From NCBI GenBank assembly GCA_002633005.1, contig NMRA01000105.1:374001-408661 (forward strand): a stretch of DNA of 34,661 nt, written 5' to 3'. Each line of letters begins with the position of its first letter. The stretch's first letter is position 1. Below the pieces are notes generated by a model. It made no database searches. It was not told the origin of the DNA and saw nothing but the letters and a program-made list of their open reading frames with translations. Shown piece after piece: positions 1 through 8,515 of this stretch. The translations under genes were made by a program, and so were the position numbers. Origin of the DNA: Phoronis australis (Eukaryota; Phoronida; Phoronidae).

Positions 1-318
1 TGCACGAGGTTTGAGTAACCCAAAACTGTAGGCCTTTTCTCTAGCACTGTTGTAGCCAGATCACTAATTTCAAAGGGAACGAGTCGACGCGAGGACGGTA
101 TGGAGGCATCAGTTTATCATTCCGTGCAACCAATTAATTGCACTACGCAAACATGATTGAACGTCATTACTGACACAAAAGCTATCAAAAACAAACTGCT
201 GGCTAAAATCACCCCAATGCAGCACCATGTCTGTCTGTCTAAAACGTAAGTCTTCATGTCCACTAATTAACTGCCAGTAATTTCGTCATTCATGTGAAGG
301 AGTGCAAGACAAACTTAC
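1..318 (-). other. Start of plexin intron 3, running off the left edge
   Basis: The sequence begins with GTAAGT on the minus strand at 318. I see no exon, repeat or RNA gene in it. Confidence 0.7.
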
Positions 319-447
319 CTTGTTGTCAGTCAGCACATACAGATATTTTCCATTCTCACCAAACTCCATATCAGGCAGGATTTTATGTCCGCGGTTGATG
401 GCAATCTCACTGTATTGGGTGGCGCTGCTCTGGCTCTCCACGACAAC
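319..447 (-). CDS. Plexin, third coding exon: last sema-domain blade segment
   Basis: A 43-codon exon (residues 429-471). It is preceded on the minus strand by TTTCATCAG (acceptor CAG at 450-448) and followed by a consensus GTAAGT donor (318-313), phase 0 at both ends. The peptide runs from VVVESQSSATQYSEI to YLYVLTDNK. The block ILPDMEFGENGKYLYVLTDN corresponds to the plexin segment usually written ILxDMxFxxDxxYLYVMxE, which directly precedes the PSI domain (VTRVPVESC...) in family members. The PSI-coding exon is therefore expected next, but I see no candidate in the remaining 318 bases to the left edge, so it should lie outside the window. Confidence 0.92.
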
Positions 448-1049
448 CTGATGAAAGTAAAATGGACCATTGTCAATTGACTAGATTGTGAGTGTGGGGC
501 AGAGAGGAGCAAACTCAACCATTTGTCAAGACTAATACCACGTGTTTTTTACATAGTTACCAAAACAAGTACAAGCGAGATAGTATTAACGCATGTAAAT
601 CCAGTGAAGATGGAACTATATTCCATGGTAAAAAAAAAACACTAGGCATGTACGGAGTTAACGTAACACGGCTCTGTGCACACTGGTACTAAAGTATTAA
701 AGATACTGTGGTTTGATTGAAAACCAAACAAGTTTGCTTCCAATATTAAACAGTAACCATTCGTTGTTTCAACATGGAGCTGCACTATGTTTAGGAATCT
801 GTGACACCCATCTGAAAAACCTGAACCAAATTTGAAAAACAGGGGAAAAGATTTACATGTTGGCTTGCAACTTTATACCTTTTAGCTGAAAAAGCAATAT
901 CGACAGGCTAAGTAAATGTAAAGGCTTCAGTCAGTCACAACGTAGTAATCTTACGACACGCAAACATGCCGACCAATTTCACCCATATTAGGATTACAAC
1001 TAAGAGAGATAGCTAGAGAATAATTGAAAGCCTTCATTGTCTATGTTAC
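448..1049 (-). other. Plexin intron between coding exons 2 and 3
   Basis: A 602-base phase-0 GT-AG intron, with donor GTAACA at its 1049 end and acceptor CAG at its 448 end. AT-rich; no internal feature seen. Confidence 0.85.
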
Positions 1050-1235
1050 CTTTTTGATGTCTCCATCAGAGGTTCCAACAAAAGCCACTGTGAAGTTCTT
1101 TGTGGCAGTGACTGCAATGGCCGTCACTAGTTTGTTCCATGTGATCACAGGACTGCTTTCAATTGGCCAACGGTTAGTGCCGATAGGGAAGTTGTAGGTA
1201 TACTGGCCACAATAGTTATCTCTGATGGGAAATGC
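1050..1235 (-). CDS. Plexin, second coding exon: C-terminal half of sema domain
   Basis: This is a 62-codon exon (residues 367-428 of the plexin) too short to be noticed as an ORF alone. On the minus strand it follows a pyrimidine-containing tract and a CAG acceptor (1238-1236) and ends before GTAACA (1049-1044). Both ends are phase 0, so it joins the previous exon without a frame change: ...KVSEQ then AFPIRDNYCG. DNYCG with the following PIGT corresponds to the conserved plexin DNxCG...PLGGT stretch, and FVGTSDGDIKK at its end is the conserved FVGTxxGxLKK propeller strand. The match to the next family blocks in the correct order is the evidence that the splice model is right. Exon size and sites are read from sequence; transcript support was not available. 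Confidence 0.93.
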
Positions 1236-1274
1236 CTGAAATTAAATACCGTTTAAGTAAGGTACATTACAGAG

Positions 1275-1620
1275 TCCTCGTTCATCCGAGGGGAAAGGTG
1301 CGCGTGCTTCCTGAGAGGGGAATATTTCAGGATGAGGGGAAAATTCTACATCCCGATCGCCATCATTCATCAATAACACACCCACGCTATTGCAAGCCCT
1401 CACAGGCTCTGCCTCAATTAACCAAAATTAATAATTTGTGGTGTTTCAAAGTGTCACTTGTGTACGTTACAAGTAATTTAAACTTCGAGGGGAATTTTTC
1501 AATCACTTCAGGGCAATTTTTGGGCATCATGAGGTCAATTTCGTGAGATTTTTCAATATTTTTCAGAGGGGAATGGGGTCGATATTTGGCCCCAAAATCG
1601 AGGGGTTTAGAGTCCGGCAT
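1275..1620 (+). repeat. Dispersed GGGGAATTTT-block repeat, copy 1
   Basis: The copy starts TCCTCGTTCATCCGAGGGG and continues GAAAGGTGCGCG. It carries irregularly spaced blocks such as GAGGGGAATATTT, GAGGGGAATTTTT and GAGGGGAATGGGG, and ends in a GATATTTGGCCCC...AATCGAGGGG segment. The same order of blocks occurs at 8241-8515 and, reversed, at 32415-32703. It lies in the plexin intron on the strand opposite to the gene. No coding capacity and no clear terminal inverted repeats; the family name is unknown to me. End points are approximate. Confidence 0.7.
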
Positions 1621-1724
1621 TATCCCTCACTTATTGTATGTTTTCAAAACATAAGGTCATTTAATAACAACTTAAGTTCTGTCATGGAATGACATATCGA
1701 TTTGGCGGGAAATTCGAAACTTGA

Positions 1725-1792
1725 CATACGAGGGACTTGAACTTGGGTGTCAGAATTAGCAAGCACACACGTTACCGCTAAGCCACGGCATG
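1725..1792 (-). repeat. tRNA-like relic, probably head of a tRNA-derived SINE
   Basis: On the minus strand an A-box-like TGGCTTAGCGG (1785-1775) is followed about 30 bases on by a B-box-like AAGTTCAAGTCCC (1744-1732), the spacing of an internal RNA polymerase III promoter. The acceptor and T stems do not pair well, so it is not a functional tRNA gene. A tRNA-derived SINE head or tRNA pseudogene is the simplest reading; I did not find a second copy in the window to fix the element's length. Confidence 0.55.
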
Positions 1793-3413
1793 CACACTGC
1801 AAGTGCAGTTGAAGAAATGTATATAAACAAGTTGTGCGCAAGGACACTCAATGTTTGCGATGTATCACTTGAGCGTAATATTATTCAACGTAAAAAGGGA
1901 ACTTTCAAACTTTTACTTATCGATGTACACGAATCAATCAAACTTCAAAAACAGTATGCATTGTAGCTGAATAAAAAATAATTCTGATCAATAACAAACC
2001 AATGTCAAATACTTAACTATGCAAAAAATACAAGTTTGACAGAGCAGACATCAAATCTTCCTATATTTTTGTAGTCATTAGTGTTGACCTGATGACCCAT
2101 GATGTCACCCAAGCAGTTCCAAAGGCATCAACATGAAGGAACAGAAAGTTTCTATCAGACAACAGGTGCTATTTATATAAACTCTATGAGGCACAACGGT
2201 AGTGGGATCCGGTAGTGGGATCCGGATCCGTTCAAAAGCAGTCATCATCTGCATTCATAAGAATACACCTGTTGAAGTTCACAAAAATCCTACGAGGGAT
2301 TTAAGAGATACAGCTGTGAATACAAAACTGTGCCACTAAGGGTAAAGGGGACCCACAGTAGTTGTTCACATTCAAAAATCAACACTACTCGTGCTGTTGC
2401 CAAAAGAAAAACAATTGTCCGTTTTCTCAATTATCTTTTATGTGGTTTCGCGGATAGAGGCTGACGCCAAAAAAATAAGAAATGGCCATTGGGTGGTTTC
2501 ATCAGTCAGAAAATAGAAAACTCATCACCTAAAAAGAGACATATTTTGCCACATTTCATAAAATTCTGTGTGAGAACTCTGAAGATACAGAAGTACACAG
2601 CTATGGTCAAATCTGCCCGTAAGTCAACATCATACATTGCCACACTCACGGAACAAACGTTGCCAAATTTTGAAAAAATTCCGCAAGAGATAAGTTGCCA
2701 ATGCAAAATAATTGTCACTAGGGAGTGCCACAGTAGTGGGACACATCCGAAAATGACCCTTGGAGCAGTTTGGCAGACAGAGTCGAATGTCCAAAAAACA
2801 GACTTGAAAATAATAAAAAATGGCCACTAGTATCACATAAAACATTGAATCCATCCGAGCATAGGGTTATGTCGTTGTCTCCATAATTTCTTGAAAATCC
2901 AACGAGGAACGCTGGAGCTACAGAGGCGAGCGACAAAAAATAAAACTGCTACTAGATGGCGCAGCAACATTTATACCGGCCAGAAACTTGTTACAATAGG
3001 ACACCAGCTCCATAGGAACAATTTTGCAAATCCCCACAATATCCTGCTAGAGGTTAAGAAGATAGAGCACCTGAGGTCGGGTGCCCCAGATGCCCACATG
3101 TGGGTGCATAAAAAGGTAATGTTCCCACTTCAGAATTACCCTGTCAGATACGCTATCATGAAAGCAGTTTACCTGGAAGGTAACCCTGGAAATACAAGAA
3201 AACACAGCAAGGTAAACAAATATTACGCAATTGATATTAAGTATGAGCAGCAATGAAGAGTGGTTTCTTTTTCGATTCTCACTGGAGCGAGCATCAAATG
3301 CAGTTGATCAATAGAGGGCGTGTGTGGAAAAAGCGACCCACATGATTATCCCATGCGTGCACTTTTTTGCCAAAAAGTAATCTTCGACTTCCCCAATAGG
3401 AGGCACTACTTAC

Positions 3414-4511
3414 TTGTTCAGACACTTTGAGGCATCCATCAGCAGGTGCAAAATGTCTTGGTCCTTTAATGCCTTCACCTTGGAAACATTTTTTTATGTT
3501 CAAGGTGAACTGAGACACAATCTTCCCCATGGGGTAAACACACATGGCGGTCTGGCTAGTTCCGTCTTTAGAGAAGAGCACGAACAGGGCCTCCTTATTG
3601 GTCGATGTATCCATTGATAGGTTGTTGAGCAGCTGGCGCCCCGGTGTGGCCAAATAGGCAGTTTGGGCATGATTATAGTTGTTGCCCCCCGACGAACACA
3701 CTAATGGAACTTCTGCGTAAGAAGAGTACTTGTAGTCCTCCTGGCAAATACGCCCTAATTTGGTGATATATGGTGAATCTTGATTAAATGGGTCCTTCTT
3801 CTGTACAACAAGGAAGTAGCTAAATCCCGCAGAAGAGAAACCATAAAGATATTTAATCTTGAATGCTTTGTAGTCAGGTATCAACTTCAAGCGGCTATTC
3901 CCCGCTAAAGTGTCGCTAAGTACCAACTGGAAGTTGTCTGGATTTCGTGTACTTATCGACAACCAATCATAGACGGATTCATAGGTGGTGCGCTCAGTTC
4001 CAAAATATAGAACTTCACTACCGGCCAGCTTGCCTGGTGCCAGGAATACCACAGCGGAGGAGTCGTCATTTGGAACCAGAACTGATTTGATGCTCTCCAG
4101 GCTATCAAGTTCAGTGATTTTGTCTAGCACATACTTTCTACAAGATCCTTGAAACACGTTCATACATACAATCAATCGGTTTGCTCTTTTGTTGATCACC
4201 AAAGCCTTAACAGTTACACTAGTGCTCTTTTTGGTAGGGCATCCATGCTGCAGTGCCGCGGGGATGCACGATGGACTGTCCACGACAGGACCGATTAAGT
4301 TCCTCCGAAGTTTCAGTAAACTTTCATTTAGTTCGTATATAGTATTTGTGGCGGCTAAATACAAATTTCCCGTCTCTTTGTCCCGTACCATGTGACTGAA
4401 ACTCACTCCAGTGTCTGTTTCCATGAAAGTGTTCACAATGTAGGAGTCGTTGTTAGCAGCCGTGCACTGCAGGAGTGCAGACATACACGCAATAATAGAA
4501 TAGATCCACAT
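3414..4511 (-). CDS. Plexin, first coding exon: signal peptide and N-terminal sema domain (partial gene)
   Basis: Plexins are single-pass cell-surface receptors for semaphorins; the extracellular sema domain is a seven-bladed propeller that binds ligand and signals to an intracellular GAP domain. This exon gives 366 codons. Residues 1-20 (MWIYSIIACMSALLQCTAAN) are a signal peptide. Plexin-type sema landmarks follow: a cysteine pair at 82/91, the C-x7-C block CMNVFQGSC (116-124), YGFSSAGFSYFLVVQ (223-237), cysteines 256 and 272 in the RIC...VPLVC block, AYLATPG (285-291), CVYP (324-327) and CFQGEG (342-347). Sequons lie near residues 21, 62 and 297. The start is the ATG at 4511: the in-frame GTG at 4520 is not a eukaryotic start and a TAA sits just before it (4523-4521). 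The ATG has A at -3. The exon ends at a GTAAGT donor (3413-3408) in phase 0; the open frame beyond it is intron. A plexin is clear from the ordered cysteine blocks. Class A versus B is not resolved; the downstream PSI, IPT and GAP parts lie off the left edge. Confidence 0.93.
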
Positions 4512-4556
4512 TTTGGACACTTAATCAGGCTTGCACTTCACATATTTTCACTCCAT
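4512..4556 (-). promoter_or_regulatory. Plexin 5' leader with 5'-UTR intron acceptor and two minimal upstream ORFs
   Basis: On the minus strand a pyrimidine-rich tract (about 4590-4560, ending TTTCTTTCTGTTTTTCAG) abuts 4556, which reads as an acceptor for an intron in the 5' leader. Between this site and the start ATG at 4511 lie 45 nt. They contain ATG GAG TGA at 4556-4548 (a two-codon upstream ORF that would begin at the first exon base) and ATG TGA at 4543-4538 (a start-stop element). An in-frame TAA at 4523-4521 blocks any longer N-terminus. The upstream exon and promoter were not found. Confidence 0.68.
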
Positions 4557-7368
4557 CTGAAAAACAGAAAGAAATTCACAATAAAGAATTTATTTCCAAA
4601 GACAGGGAAAACCTGTACAAGAAACAAACATAAGTCTAAACTTTATTACTGTAGCAACTTCCATAATGTCCCAGTCTCTACTGAAACTATGATTTGCTGA
4701 AGCCTCTACTTTCTTATTAAACCACAAAACCTGTTCCAAAAGCCTGGGAACTTCAGAACTATTACCATACCCTAGTTACAAGCTGGCATTTTTGCTAGCT
4801 GAGCACTTTGGCCTCTCATAAAAGTGTCAGTAAGACCAATGGTTGAAAGGTTCACCTTTGTACCCAGTCATGTACACCAAAGGAGCCATTCCATGGGATA
4901 GATACCTATCTTTGTAACTAAATTCAGTGCACACTCAAACACAGTCTACCCCTGCCACACAAACACAATGCACTCTGCCACCAAACCACACTCACAGGTC
5001 AGGACCAATAACTACAGTCCACATTACAAAAACAGTGCTTAGGCAGGCTAACTTTTGTCACAGATATTATAAGGACATACAAAGAGAAAGTTTTCCAAAA
5101 GTTTAACGATTTCTAGACAGTGCAATCCACCAGTTCCAAAACTTGAACATGCAACTGATCAGCCACAAGAGGCAATATACCTCTTGGCATGCAGTTTGCA
5201 GATTGTATGTGATACTGAGAGGAGAGCTGGACATTCTCAAAAGCAGGCAGTACATACAGCAATTGTTCTCAATTTTGAAATCTGGTAATAAAGCTCAACA
5301 AAATTGCCAGATATTCAACAGAATGAACGGGTTTTCAAAATTATTAAGTTCAAAATTTATTCATTTCAGATAAAATAACATAAATTAAGAAATTAACATT
5401 GATAAAATTCTTTATCAAATACCAAAGCCATTTATCACTTCAAGTAGTTTACACAATATTGTCTTGGTGTTCTCAACCACCAGTCCAACAGTTGTTCTCA
5501 TCCTCATTCACAGCAGGCCAGCACTTCTCACCTGAACTCCTGGCCTGGCTGGTAATCACAACTCCAGACAGGTTAGGGAACCAGCAAAAGAATTCCACCG
5601 CAAATGGAGAAGAAAACATCACAAACACCACCTGTTTATATTGGAGAAACCAGAAGATCAAGCTTACAGTCCTCCCGACTCCCAACATCAAACTGCAGCC
5701 TGCTGAGGGTTCACACTTATCTTCAGGAAGCCAGTGAACACAATGATAGCCTCCACTTCCAGCCTGTGTACTGAACCTTTGGAACAATTACAGTGAGATT
5801 GGATAGGCCAACTGGCCATTTGCTCAGTGAGCATGTCTGGGCCAATATGTCACTGAGGAATGTGACCCACAATTGGTGTGGGAACAAAACAGTGGTTGCC
5901 TGCAGAATCTTGTTTCAATTAACCTATGCAAGTCAAAATAACAGATATGGACTGGCAAGACTCAGAGAGGAAAATGCCAGTCTGAGAGCAGACATTCAAA
6001 AATTGTTTTTTCATGTTTTTGTAAAACATCAACAATTTTGGAAATTTGTTGAGAAGGCTATTGAAATAATGGGTTAATGTTTGTAACACCGTAAAAGATT
6101 CTTACCGGTACTGTAATAAATGTTTAAATGGCTTATCACTTAATAAAACCAGAAAATGATTCAATACTAGGCCATTAACAAGGGCAGTATATGGCCGTAG
6201 ACACTAGAAACTCGTGAAAACACAAGATCTAGCAAGACTTTGAGAGACCTCGCCATACATGACAAGCAAACCACGTGATCACATTTGGTATTATTCTGTC
6301 TCATGTCAACAGAATAATGTTACCAAAACTTTCTATATTGCATCAGAATCAAGAAGGAACATGGAATGCCTATGACACTGGTGGTCATCACATCTATGTT
6401 TAGCCAATGACATCACGCCCCAGAGAGAAGGCGGAGTTACACTTGTCTGTCAGTACATGACCTCACTTCAATTCCACTAACATCAGGTAAGGATACCTAT
6501 TACATAACAATGGGAATCTGGATTTGGGGAGTTTGTAAATGGACAGGACCACAGACCACCAGTGTGTTCCTGAAGAAATAATACTTTGCCATATTTACTT
6601 CAAATATTCATAAACCTTGAGTCATCTCAAAGACTATACTTTTCGCTACACAAAATAACAACTAACAAATTTCAAATTAGAAAGTTGAGTAGGAGGGATC
6701 AAAAAGGGCGCTAGGGTGTCACATTGCCACTCTAAACATCACCAGCTATTGACAAAAACAGTACTTGACCACCCGAGAAATACTGGAGCCACTGTTCATT
6801 CAATGGTGAATCCAGTATTTCTTAAGCACTCTGAACAGATACTTGTCTTAAACAACACATTCCAAAAAACATCACAAACCTGCTGAGTCATCCAGAACAA
6901 ATACTGGGGTAAATTTAACACACCTTGCGCTTTACAAGAACCAGCCCATAGAAAACCTGCTTCATTATTGTCCTGTCCAGATGTTGAGTAATCAATGACA
7001 GGCAATAGGGCTAGTAGCACAAATCCTTCCCATACAATAAGACATAAAAAACACCCGGGCTTGTATTGATCCTAGTCGATAAATCATGTGAAGTAGCAGT
7101 TAACAGGTTACAATAACAGGCATTTGGATACATAGGAACACGTTTTGTAGAAGGCAGAGGATCATATCATGGCCATTAATAAAACGAGTCACCAAATCCT
7201 GACTGAATTTCAGGGGGTACGGTATTGCATCATTAGGGATTGTCTCAGGGACCCATTTTCATGCTTGACATAGTCTCTCATCTACAGACAGCCCTGTATG
7301 TCTCCTGTTTAACAATTGATAATCACTTCCATATCCAAGTCTTGCCAAAGCAGATATAAGTAAGGTCG
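4557..7368. other. Region right of the plexin exon: presumed 5'-leader intron or upstream flank
   Basis: The acceptor at 4557-4558 implies intron here, of unknown length. The sequence is AT-rich. The only item picked out is the open stretch at 5775-6077, listed separately. Confidence 0.5.
5775..6077 (+). other. Unidentified open stretch with coiled-coil-like C-terminus and downstream poly(A) signal
   Basis: The frame is open from 5775 (after TGA at 5772) to TAA at 6075-6077. The last 50 residues look protein-like: RLREENASLRADIQKLF has heptad spacing of hydrophobics, followed by VKHQQFWKFVEKAIEIMG. An AATAAA lies about 40 bases past the stop (near 6115). A possible acceptor AATAACAG precedes the coiled part (about 5938-5945). 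There is no ATG at the start of the frame. I do not recognise the family. It could be a terminal exon of a plus-strand gene, a transposon-derived fragment or a chance ORF; lying just upstream of a minus-strand plexin makes a fragment more likely than a full gene. Confidence 0.25.
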
Positions 7369-7893
7369 CTTTCCCATTAGGGGAACTTCAATATACCAAA
7401 GCTTCGCCAAAACTTCCCTTACCTTTCCCACTAACAGCGATATCAAAGTTATCACAATGACAACACACAACACATTTCATTCGTAATCTCGAACGAATAC
7501 TGAGTAATGGGTTTGAGGCTAACTAAAATTGTTCTCCTGCTATTTACGAGTGTTTATAAAAATATCAGCATCATTCTTCATCAGATATCCTTCCTTTTAC
7601 TTGGTTACGTCTATCTATTGAGAGCACGTCTGCTTCGCTGCAATAACAAAGAACACGTTTTGCGAGTCTCGCGCGATCGCATATCATTGCTGCGACCTTT
7701 ACAGATAACTTCAACGAAGCTTCTCTTTGACTGTCCCCACAACACCGAAGTTTTGGTAAGTACTGAAGCTTTGCTTTCAAATCCTACTACCGGTATTTTA
7801 AGCAAAGTTTCGTTTGCAGATTAACTAGTGGAGTTAACCTTTCTCACTTACCGAAACTTCGGTAAAAGCGAAGTATCGCCTCTAATGGGAAAG
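7369..7893. mobile_element. MITE-like element with imperfect terminal inverted repeats
   Basis: The left end reads CTTTCCCATTAGGGGAACTT and the right end, reverse-complemented, CTTTCCCATTAGAGGCGATA. The first 12 bases are identical, and similarity continues in patches (AAAGCTTCGCC / TTTACCGAAG, then CTTACCTTTCCCACTAAC / GGTAAGTGAGAAAGGTTAAC) to about 75 bases. The element is about 525 bp, and the 105-codon open stretch inside it (7507-7824) has no recognisable domain. It is therefore best called non-autonomous. A target-site duplication is not evident (flanks AAGGTCG and GGACTTA), so the superfamily is not assigned. Confidence 0.5.
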
Positions 7894-8240
7894 GGACTTA
7901 AAAGACTATTAAAATGCATTGTGTAGAGACTTCTGACAAGAAATCAGTTATAACCACTTTATACACATCTAAGGACTGAGAGAAACCAAGTGTAACATTG
8001 TATTAACCTTTTAATCATCAAGCATCAGCCTTGACTAATGAATATGTGTGTCTTAATCAGATGATGCCATGGGGTTCACAAATATTAAGTTGTCTAGACT
8101 TGAGCAGGTTGACCAATACAAGTCATGAGCAAGTCACTAATGACCCTGGCAAAACGAGTTTATCAAAATTAGTGGCAACTACAATCAAAGGGTGGATCAA
8201 AGGGAGGAGATCTGAGGCGTGTCTCTTGAATACCGCCATG

Positions 8241-8515
8241 GCCCTCATTCACTGAGAGGAAAGGTGCCTGTATCTTTTTAAAAAGAAAATTTTTGCAGCA
8301 TTTTCACCAAGAGGGGAATTTTGTGATGTTTGAACTGCATTTGATTCACTGCTTTATATGACAATTGTGCGTATACTACGAGAGGAACTTTTTGGATCAT
8401 TTAGACGACAATTTTTTTACTTCATAAGGGTAATTTCCCACGAATTTTGAATATTTTTAAGCGGGGGATAGAGGCCCAATTTTCAGCCCCAATATCGAGG
8501 GATCGAGGGCCTGAC
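8241..8515 (+). repeat. Dispersed GGGGAATTTT-block repeat, copy 2
   Basis: Starts GCCCTCATTCACTGAGAGG, then AAAGGTGCCTG. It contains AAGAGGGGAATTTTG, GGATCATTTAGACGAC and TTTTGAATATTTTTAAGCGG, and ends CAGCCCCAATATCGAGGG. Block by block it matches the reverse complement of the copy at 32415-32703, including GAGAGGAAAGGTGCC and GATCATTTAGA, so these two are the least diverged pair. Confidence 0.75.

Larger units (their letters stand above)
1236..3413 (-). other. Plexin intron between coding exons 1 and 2
   Basis: A 2178-base GT-AG intron, phase 0. It holds a dispersed repeat copy (1275-1620), a tRNA-like relic (about 1725-1792), a 13-bp doublet around 2195-2222 (GGTAGTGGGATCC twice) and repeat-like sequence between 2100 and 2940. 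Open stretches at 2489-2830 and 2891-3256 on the plus strand overlap open stretches on the minus strand and show no recognisable protein, so they are treated as chance. Confidence 0.85.

Noticed and set aside
1232-1546. A 104-codon plus-strand ORF
   Set aside because: It runs from antisense plexin exon into the dispersed repeat and is explained by these.
2489-3256. Two same-frame plus-strand open stretches (113 and 121 codons) in the plexin intron
   Set aside because: They are separated by stops, overlap open minus-strand frames, and contain no recognisable motif or codon pattern.
3294-3413. Extension of the first plexin exon to the stop at 3294
   Set aside because: A consensus GTAAGT donor at 3413-3408 follows ...VSEQ, and the next exon continues the sema domain in phase; the extra residues match nothing in plexins.
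4512-4520. Start of the plexin at GTG 4520, giving three extra residues
   Set aside because: GTG is not a normal start in animal nuclear genes. The ATG at 4511 has A at -3 and leads straight into the signal peptide.
7507-7824. A 105-codon ORF with hydrophobic segments
   Set aside because: It lies wholly inside the MITE-like element, has no known domain and overlaps open minus frames.
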